64,000 nt of DNA from Rutstroemia sp. NJR-2017a BVV2 (taxonomy: Eukaryota > Ascomycota > Leotiomycetes > Helotiales > Rutstroemiaceae), in assembly GCA_002946415.1 (NCBI GenBank), contig NJPS01000013.1:310001-374000 (forward strand), given 5' to 3'. The notes beneath the pieces were generated by a model that was given only the letters and a program-made list of their open reading frames with translations, did no database searches and had not been told where the DNA came from. Of this stretch, positions 55,939 through 64,000 are shown in pieces. The position numbers were made by a program, and so were the translations under genes. Positions within the stretch are counted from its first letter, which is position 1. Each line of letters starts with the position of its first letter.

Positions 55939-57582
55939 GCCGGGTGGGATTGAGGTTATATGGGATACTCGGGTTGGATTATGGTTCTTTGATATTGGTA
56001 GCGCCTATAACTAATGACTTTTTTATGTTCTGCTCGAGTGAGTCCGCGGTGGAAGAATATGAATTAAAGCAGAGCCGAATGAAATTTACATTATCATGCG
56101 TTTGCTATTCCACGCCTATTCCATGCTTCATCTAAGTGCGTCTGTTCAGGAACAGAAAGCCCCAGCAACAACAAGGAGCTCAACCAAATGCAGCTTCGTG
56201 AAGGACCTCAATACCAGACCTTATGGAGCTTGCTAGCTGCCGACAGAACACAAGAGAAGTAGCTACATCTCATCCATGATGAATAGTACTCACCGCACTA
56301 AAAACGTGCTGACTACTCGATTTTCCCTCACAAACCAAAATCGGCCGACATCAAGCCTAGCGAGGAATAACTTACAGCCTCTAGATCTACCAATACAAAA
56401 CATGAAGAAGTCAAGTATAGGCTAAGAAGGGGTATGTATGAGGATAATAGATGGGTTGAAGACCTAGGAAACCAGCCGTGGGTTGCTCAACCCAGGAGTT
56501 GGGTATCCGCGGGGTGTAGTTCTCAGCCTATGAATCAAATCCAGCTACTCCGGACGAATACTTCCACCCACCCGTCCCCATAGCTCAGCTAATGGAGATA
56601 GTTAAGCTGGCGGAAAAGGGAGATCAGATGGTCGCTGGGGGAAAGTGAGGGGTGGGCATGAGAGGGGTAGATATGGAGATGGATCGGAATAGGGGTTTGA
56701 GGAAAGCTGAGTGAAAGGGGGGTAGACGGTGGAGGTTCGAGGGTGGAGGAGATGTTGAAGGTGTTGGTTTCGAGACGAAAGACGAGATGGAGAGCACGAG
56801 AAGGCGTGCGAGATGTGGGAAGGGACGAAAGAGAGAAAGGCAGAAGTGCAGTCAAAAGCTATTGGAGAGATCTAGGGTAACGAAGGGGTAGGCAGTTGCG
56901 CAGGAGAGGGAGTGATGCTTCGTTTTGGGTCAATGAAAAGATTCATAGAATTTTAAGACCCAAAAATACCATGGTTCCTGCGCCGAAACACTCCTCCGAT
57001 GTAATTCAGTGTCATTGTTGACTCTAACGGACATAAAGATTGAAAATATCAAACAATGAAAGAGATTTAATGACCAACATAACCAGCCTCCACAAATCCT
57101 AGAACTGAATCACAAGAACTATCAACGTAACAGTGTCACCAGAGCTATTTTCCTTTGTCTCCCAAAACTTCCGATGAAACTAGTAATGAGACTGATTAAG
57201 AAACTGATTAAGAAACTGGCTAAGAAACGGATTGCGTCGATCCTTGATAACAGGGAGCTCGAAGTCTTGGAGATCTCCGCGATAAAACCCTGCTGTTCAG
57301 TTGTTGTCGAGTTTATGATGCCGTTTTGGTGTAAAGTTCCTCAGAACAACGATAGGCTTTCGACGATCGGTCTCAAGCACGCAGAAGTACTGTAACTCCA
57401 AAGGAGAGGAAGATTAGAAACTCCAGGGTGAGAGCGAGTATTTTCTTGTCGGCTCCAAGATCTCAGGAGTACCAACTGGCTTGGTTGCTTTTTCCCGGAG
57501 TGTGCCGGGTGTCAGTCGCATGATAGTCCATGATTCCAGTTCATTCTATCTGTGGAGAATTTCAACATACTAAACGTCGAAT
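55939..57582. other. Long intergenic region
   Basis: No supported gene; short frames at 56589-56855 and 57174-57395 have no recognisable content (the latter contains a LIKKL repeat). Confidence 0.4.
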
Positions 57583-60500
57583 TCAGAATAATTCCTCAAT
57601 AATGAAACCAGGGCTAGTCACTTCCGGTACCATCTGGTCGATGTCAAAAGGTGGAACCATAAGCATCTCATCATATCCGTGTTGGTACCCTTGCTGGGAG
57701 TGAGGTTCTTCAGGATGCCAGTCATTGCCAAAATCCACTCCCTCCATTTCTGTGGGTGACACTACGTCAATGATATCCTGATTCGGAATAAAAGGCTCCT
57801 GGTTATTGACAGGGGCTGAAGGGGCGGCGATGGATTTCGAATCTTGATCCGCCGACTCGAACTCGTCAGAATCATCATCAGACAATGGCCATAACACTGC
57901 AGGGTCAAGCTCCTCGTCATATAAATCCGAGTCAAAGCATCTGCCAGGAAAGACAGTTCGAGCCTGTATCAGCAGTTCCATATCATCCCATTCCCACGAC
58001 TCACCCCTTAACTCAAGTACAAAAACACTTTCATGTCCACGGCAATCTGAGCTTCCATACTTCTCTACCTGATGTGATTGAATCATCTCTGCAAGAACTC
58101 CATGACCAGAATCTCGTGCATACTTAATGGCACGACATAACTGGTGCTCAAAATATAATCCTTCCATCTCAGTAAATTTCATCAGTATAAACTGAACCAT
58201 GTCTAATCGGCCATGCTCGGCTGCTCCTTCAAGCGCTGTGCGCCCATTCCAAATGCCTCTAGGAGCAAAAAGATTGGCACTTGCTGCAAGCAGCAGCTGA
58301 AGGATTTTGAAGTTTCCGTTGATTGCTGCAAATTGGATCGCGGTAGCTCCTCCGTATTCGGCCGGGCGAGCGTTGGTGTCCGCACCGGATTCGATCAAAA
58401 TTTTAACCATATCAACCAAGTTTTCTTCAGCAGCCAATTGGAGAGCTGTTCTGCCGTGGTATTGACCTGGTAGCAAATTGATGTCGGCACCCTTCAGGAG
58501 AAAAAGTCGAACCACTGCAGGAAGGTTTTGAGAAACTGCACGGTGAAGAGGAGGTTCTCTGCTTTTGCAACGGTTGATACGCGCACCGATGGCGATAAGC
58601 AGTTCTACCATTTCCTCAATATTTTGTGAGGTCAATTTTAGATAATCAAATATACAATCAGCGTAACGATAATTTCCGTCAGGGCAGGCATTCACATCCG
58701 CCCCAGCATCCAGTAACACTCGCACCCAATGGATTTCCATCACCGAGATAGCTGTAGCTAGAGCCGTACGTCCCGTGCTGCGTATGATTGAGTCGTTCCC
58801 ATTGAAAGATCCGAATAATCCGATCGCCGGAGAGCAAGTAACATCGACCCCTGCCTCTAATAGTAGATCAGCTGATTCATAGTCTCTTTTCCCGATTGCA
58901 GTAGAAATAGCAGCTCGACCATAATCGTTCCAGTTAATCTGAGAATCATCTCGATGGAAATTCCTAAACTTCTCATTATGTCGTAGGAGCAAGCGGATGA
59001 TCTGAAGGCTGCCAGTATAGGCTGCTGCCCAAAGTGCACCAGAATCGCATGGATGAGCGCCAAGGTCAAGAAGACGTTTCACCATATCGATATCTCCACC
59101 TGCAACACACACCTGGAGCGGACTCGGAAATCTGCTATCCTTGGAAGGGATGTTAACATCTGCGCCGCGTTCCAGAAGGAGTTCGATAATGTGTTTGCGC
59201 CTACGACTTAGGGCGCGGGTCAATGGCGTGTGCCAAATCAACAAACTTTTGGTTTCAGCATTGACCTTGGCACCGTAGGAAAGAAGCAGGTGAATTATAT
59301 CATCTGAACCACCTTTGCAGGCAATCTCAAGCGCTGTCTGCATCATTTCGCCCTGAGAACTCTCATCCAGAGACGCTCCAGCCTTCAGTAACATCTCCAC
59401 GACAGCAAGGTTCCCGCCCTTCACACCAGACTGCAGAGTAGTCGTTTTCATGGTGATTTCTTTGAAGCCTGTTTGGTCATAGACCGCATAGTCAAAGGGT
59501 TCTGCCTCAATATGAGCACCATGGTTGAGCAAAAAGCATACCAGATAGTGGTTGCCATTTTGTGCCGCAATCTGCAGGGCTGTTGGCAATTGTTTGTAGC
59601 CTTGTTGTTCTCGATTTAGGACCGCTCCATGCGAAACAAGTAATTCAACCATGAGTATATCATTCCTACGCACAGCTGATTCGAGGATAGTCTCTTTGCT
59701 GGGGCTTGCAAAATTTGAATCGGCTCCCAAACACAACAGATACGGTACGAGATCTTGGTTGCCGCTCTCTACCGCCACAGGCAGAAGTCCTTCGATCACC
59801 TTCTCATAGTTGAGATGTAATCTGGCACCGAAAGACAGCAAATACTGTATGACCTCTTGCTTGCCGCTCTCTACCGCCACAGGCAGAAGTCCTTCGATCA
59901 CCTTCTCATAGTTGAGATATAATCTGGCACCGAAAGACAGCAAATACTGTATGACCTCTTGCTTGCCGCTCTCTACCGCCACAGGCAGAAGTTCTTCGAT
60001 TACCTTCTCATAGTTGAGATGTAATCTGGCACCGAAAGACAGCAAATACTGTATGACCTCTTGCTTGCCGCTCTTTACTGCCACAAACAGAAGTTCTTCG
60101 GCCGCCTTCTTATGGTCAATTCCAGTTGTTTTACTGATATAAACCAAGAGTAAGTCAGCTAGCTCGATGCTCAAGATATCCTGATCCACGTTAAGTCCTG
60201 TAGCGAAGTATTTATTCCATTGTGGATTTTCGTGATCAGGAACCGGGTGCTGTAGAATGAGCTTCACAATTTCTATATCGAAGCTGGAGTTCAATGCAAA
60301 GAACAGTAATTTAAACGGATCGACTCGTGCGCCTGCTCCAATCAACAAAGAAGTCAAGTTCTTGTATCCCTCTGTAACGGCAATTTCAAGACCGCTCTGC
60401 GGTTCGCATTCAGGGTGCGTAGAAAACATGCCATCTGGGCTAGTACCAGCATTGAGTAGAAATTTGGTAAGACTTTCATCATTTTCATCTACAGCAGATA

Positions 60501-61614
60501 CCAAGAGCTTCTCGGCCGCGGCCATAATAGTACGGTTTCGACTGGTTAGCAACTCACGGAGAAAGTTGAGTCCATCTTTTGAGCGGCATATTTCCAGGAG
60601 TCTCGGAACAAGTTCTTCCATATTCCTTGTAATAATGTTATTAGAAAGAGCGTACAAGCCCGTCAGAAACTCGACGTAGGGTGTATTGGTGGGTAACCTT
60701 GAAACTTGACCATTTCCATCAGGATCAAATGGGAGGAAGGAACTGAGTTGTCGGATTTCCGCATGATATTCGCTATGATTCTCGTTCATCAAGAGGGCTA
60801 TAGGATCATTAGCTAGGAATTTCATCGACTTCTTAGGCCAATAATGCGTACTTAAATCATTCGTGGCTGATACTGCAGACTCGAGAGCAGGAGATGGATG
60901 TGTCGATTCAGGCTCAAACCGGACCGTCCATGCCACCGAGTTTCTGACCGCGGGAGATTGCACTAGTTTCAATTAGAAGCGGACAAAAATAACCAACATA
61001 TACAGTTACCTATGCGTGTAAAGAGCGAACAGAACTGAAACCAAGGTAGGCTAGATGAGAATACAGGTGGCGAAGTAGTTGCAGGAGGGGTAGCAACCAC
61101 GGCCTCAGATGTATCGGGCGGGGTTCCCTGGCCTGATTGGAGGTTTAGCATGACAATATACCCAGTGTATTGAACTTACACGCATCCAGCCGTTCCGCGA
61201 ACGTTTGATAGCTGTACCGATATTGCGCCTTCGCAATGCTTTTCTCTGTGCGAGCCCGGCCTCCTACTTTGACCATGGATTGTTTATTTTGGGTTTTTCG
61301 TTTTGCAACACAATGAAGGGCATGTTTCCATCCATCTTTACTCATATTCTTTCGAAATCCCCACTTCTTGAGGGTCCCTTCATATTGCGCCTTGCTATCG
61401 CGAAGAATCAGCTGGTTGCCAGATATGCTCTCAAGGAATAAGGTAATGACCTTCTTTTGAAACTATGCTTTTTAGCCATAGCGTCCATGACGTCTTGAAG
61501 AGATAAGTTCTCTGTAATGTAAAGATCCTCGATGGATTGCTTATGCCGTTCCCATTCAGCAATGTTCGCAGCCCTCTTGCCCTTGTCGACTGCAGTAGTT
61601 GCTAGCATCTTCAA
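57583..61614 (-). CDS. Clr5-domain ankyrin-repeat protein (1293 aa)
   Basis: Exons 61614-61451, 61394-61180, 61132-61010 and 60962-57583 close to one frame. The N-terminus is a Clr5 domain (AEWERHKQSIEDLYITENLSL...MAKKHSFKR joined over intron 1 to SKAQYEGTLKKWGFRKN), found at the start of many fungal ankyrin proteins. A Pro/Thr-rich linker and a helical region follow. From about residue 330 to 1100 there are some twenty ankyrin repeats (for example GRTALQLAAEENLVDMVKIL and TALATAISV). Within them, 59770-60110 encodes four nearly identical 33-residue repeats. The C-terminus is acidic (SDDDSDEFESADQD). Function unknown; ankyrin arrays serve protein binding. Intron 1 has a weak GTCATT donor. Confidence 0.88.
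59770..60110 (-). repeat. 99-bp tandem repeat inside the ankyrin array
   Basis: Three nearly identical 99-bp units plus a more diverged fourth, each one ankyrin repeat with core SGKQEVIQYLLSFGARL. Units differ by only a few bases (for example CATC/TATC, His/Tyr after ARL), pointing to recent unequal exchange. Confidence 0.9.
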
Positions 61615-62529
61615 TGCGTGTTTTCTAGATCAATTATAGTTGATATTGGATCGGTGAAGAAAAATACTTCGTTAATGAGACACTGCACAGGGAGTGCAGT
61701 GTTGTAAAATGTTTGAAAAGTAAAAGTGTATCGCAAGGCTGGTAGTCTTTGGGTAGAAGGGACCTTCTCAGCATATATATACGGCCTTGAAGGATTATAT
61801 TTCGGCCTGGAAAAGAGTGCCACAGCGCATCCCAGCCTAGCAGTGCACTCTGGTGTACCACACTGCTCTGTGATTCGATGCTGCCGAAATCTGAATTCCA
61901 TTATCCTTGGCGGTGCAGGCCCTCGATGCAACACCTGGGTTCGGAAAGGTAGTCATGCAGCAAGGTTGAAGCGGCTGATTAATGATGAGTCGTGATTGGC
62001 TTGTTCCAAAGTCTGAATTTCCATCTGGCACTTGTAGCGAGTTATCCCTGGCGATGCACCCAGTGGCCAGTTCCAAAATCTGGATTTCCAGATACCGCAT
62101 TCGGCCATATTGTCGTAACTGTGCGTACTGTAATTATTACGGCTAGTCAACACATTTGGAGTTGTTTCACGAACTACTGCCCCCTTGATGCGTGAAAAAG
62201 TTATTCGCCAGTCCCTAAATCTGATTTTACTGAGCCATGAGCTGCACAGATCGCAATTGGTAGTTGCCAGAATCCGAATTTTAAATATTCAGTTCCCCGG
62301 TAACTTTACACCCATGTAACACTGCCTCACGATTCCTTGTGTAACTCCAGTCTCGTACATCTTTCATGCCTACAGGACTTATATACCGTATTCTTGCTCT
62401 GAAGTGAAAACCTACTTTCTAATAAGTTTAGCTGACGACTATACTCGGGCTACTTGATTCTCACCAGACCCCGTCCCATAGTTCAAACAGTCGCAATATT
62501 CATCATTCTGGGCATACCACATAAACGAA
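61615..62529. other. Intergenic with a degenerate dispersed repeat
   Basis: A motif like CCAAAATCTGAATTTCCA recurs near 61887, 62008, 62072, 62214 and 62269 with changes. No gene supported. Confidence 0.4.
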
Positions 62530-62844
62530 ATGTCCCTATCAATCGAAGCGCTGATATCAATCATAACACTAGCTGTCACCGGTCCATCGGCTTTGCTATA
62601 CACCTGGCAAGTCATCCATTCCAGACAGCCTCGCACACAACAAAACTTGGGCGAGCTCACCGGAGCTTCGCAACTACGAAGCACATCGCAGTATGCACTT
62701 AGACGCGTTAGAAGATCACGGAGCTGGAGGAGATTGCGCAGAAGTGTGACGATTGCTAGAGATGGCGACAGGACGATGGATGTAGAGGCATGCTTCGAAG
62801 ATATAGAGATGGGTGAGTCTACGATTGTGTTGTCTGTAAAGTAA
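62530..62844 (+). CDS. Small putative single-pass membrane protein (104 aa)
   Basis: From ATG 62530 a hydrophobic segment (IEALISIITLAVTGPSALLY) is followed by a basic cytoplasmic part (ALRRVRRSRSWRRLRRS) and an acidic end. No family recognised. The helix-then-basic layout is coherent, but there is no second line of evidence. Confidence 0.4.
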   Translation: MSLSIEALISIITLAVTGPSALLYTWQVIHSRQPRTQQNLGELTGASQLRSTSQYALRRVRRSRSWRRLRRSVTIARDGDRTMDVEACFEDIEMGESTIVLSVK

Positions 62845-63537
62845 TGTGACGGTTGCTGACTTGAGATAGACATATTGTAACTTTTCAGTTGCAGTAATGT
62901 AAGAGGCCCAAGTTGCTAGAAGGGTGTGTTGATGTCTGTATTGGAGGAATATGTTTGATGAGTAGGATCGATGAACCTATTCAATAGTCTTGTTCGACGG
63001 ACGTCTTCGAAAGATATGTTCGCTTGATGCCTTAGATGGTTATGGTAGATGGATATATTAGCATCAATAGACACCGTGGATGGGATAAAACTTACTTTAC
63101 AAGTCCTCGCATCATACCGCCCGACTCGAATGTGCAAGCGATGTGCAGCGAGGTTTGCAAGAACATCTGGAGCTCCCATATATACTCTAAATAAATCCTC
63201 GGCAAACTGCTGGGCAGCCTTTGAACTTTAAACACAACTAAGGGTGCTGCTGGCACATGTTCATTGTTGCTAAGCTTGGGACACTGCGAGCACATAACTT
63301 GCTGCCAAATTTGTAACTTGCTCAATGGACTTGCATTTCAGCCTTCGCATTCTTGATTCTATCCCTTTGCTTCCTCCTAAGATTACTCGGTGGCGCCACA
63401 CTGTTCCCAATCTCAAAAGCATCATGCTACTTTCCATGCGAAGCACTCGTGGAGGCGAAATCGTTCACGGAAAACCAAATAACTTGCAAAGAAAAATAAA
63501 AATTAAAAATAACAAAGACGGAAACTTCCACCCAATT
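62845..63537. other. Intergenic
   Basis: Nothing supported. Confidence 0.4.
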
Positions 63538-63993
63538 CTAATCCTTCACCACAACCTCCTCATACTTGGGTGGAGCAACAACACTTTCGTATCTTCTTCC
63601 AGCTCCCAATGACTCGCCAACCCTTCTTCTCCCGATGCCTTCCTTCACAGGCTGCTCAACAAGCACCTCGTCCGTCCCCTTCTTCCTAATCATATCATGA
63701 GCAACACCCTTCTCATACCATGCTTTCTCCTCCATATCCTCCTCGTAAGACACTGGCCCTTCAACACCATATATCTGGTTCTCCAAATTCTTCTGCCCTT
63801 GCTCTAGAGCAGCGTTCCGCTCATTTCTTTTCTGAATGAATCGACGAGCGATAACCCCGAACAGACCTGGTGGTCCGTGGAGGTTCTCATTGCGATTATT
63901 GCGACGCCCACAGCATCCTCGACGGGGGCCATACGTTTGACCAGGAGGACTGTAGGATTGGTACTGGTTTTGTGTCTTTCGCTTGCAGCACAT
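63538..63993 (-). CDS. Hypothetical protein with N-terminal Cys cluster and C-terminal PPxY motif
   Basis: Single frame of 151 residues from ATG 63993. It begins MCCKRK, has a second Cys pair in RGCCGRRNN, a basic helical middle (VIARRFIQKRNERNAALEQG), an acidic patch (YEEDMEEKAWYEK) and ends with PPKYEEVVVKD. The PPKY sequence matches the PPxY motif bound by WW domains, such as those of Rsp5-type ubiquitin ligases. The N-terminal Cys pair could be lipidated. Function is inference; no family name recognised. Confidence 0.6.
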   Translation of the reverse strand: MCCKRKTQNQYQSYSPPGQTYGPRRGCCGRRNNRNENLHGPPGLFGVIARRFIQKRNERNAALEQGQKNLENQIYGVEGPVSYEEDMEEKAWYEKGVAHDMIRKKGTDEVLVEQPVKEGIGRRRVGESLGAGRRYESVVAPPKYEEVVVKD

Positions 63994-64000
63994 TGCGACT

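Noticed and set aside
57174..57395. Small Lys-rich frame
   Set aside because: Short imperfect repeat of LIKKL, no homology recognised, no context.

Overview
The window looks like a chromosomal piece of a filamentous ascomycete. Genes carry many short introns (about 45-80 nt, GT-AG, with CTAAC/CTGAC-like branch sites). The fungal families present include fungal rhodopsin-like membrane proteins, 2EXR proteins, a HET protein, a Clr5-ankyrin protein, a het-c2-type GLTP and DUF3435. The mix resembles Leotiomycetes (Sclerotinia/Botrytis relatives), but that placement is inference; nothing here fixes the species.

Layout. 1-8 kb: an eight-exon rhodopsin-like 7-TM protein, a secreted beta-propeller protein and an AIM6-like phosphodiesterase, separated by long gene-poor stretches. 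8.3-30 kb is an accessory, decaying region: an intron-containing tRNA-Asp with a tRNA-like remnant; an octamer minisatellite; a DUF3435 (tyrosine-recombinase, Starship-captain-related) pseudogene with C-terminal zinc-finger-like repeats and CAR-to-TAR-type stops; a GH128 glucanase gene split by a nearly pristine Ty1/copia element (13563-18533, TSD CCCCA); two 2EXR genes or remnants, one beside a gag-like fragment; a HET-domain gene with an N-terminal zinc knuckle; a myosin-V fragment; and an SDR pseudogene with two stops. 30-31.6 kb: a second rhodopsin-like protein.

33-64 kb is mostly conserved housekeeping: cohesin loader SCC2 (with a GC-AG intron) divergent from RNA polymerase I subunit RPA12, deoxyhypusine hydroxylase LIA1, tRNA-Gln, glutaminyl-tRNA synthetase, a macro-domain protein and a METTL16-type RNA methyltransferase. 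Further on come a third 2EXR protein, a het-c2-like glycolipid transfer protein, an extended SDR reductase and a 1293-residue Clr5-ankyrin protein with a recently amplified 99-bp repeat. A small PPxY protein closes the window.

The housekeeping genes do not form one pathway, though several serve translation (RPA12, LIA1, GlnRS, tRNA-Gln). The accessory part reads as a landing zone for mobile DNA in which transition mutations typical of repeat-induced point mutation have killed older insertions, while the copia element arrived recently. Exon coordinates given were checked for reading-frame closure by hand. No database search was possible, so family names rest on motif recognition.
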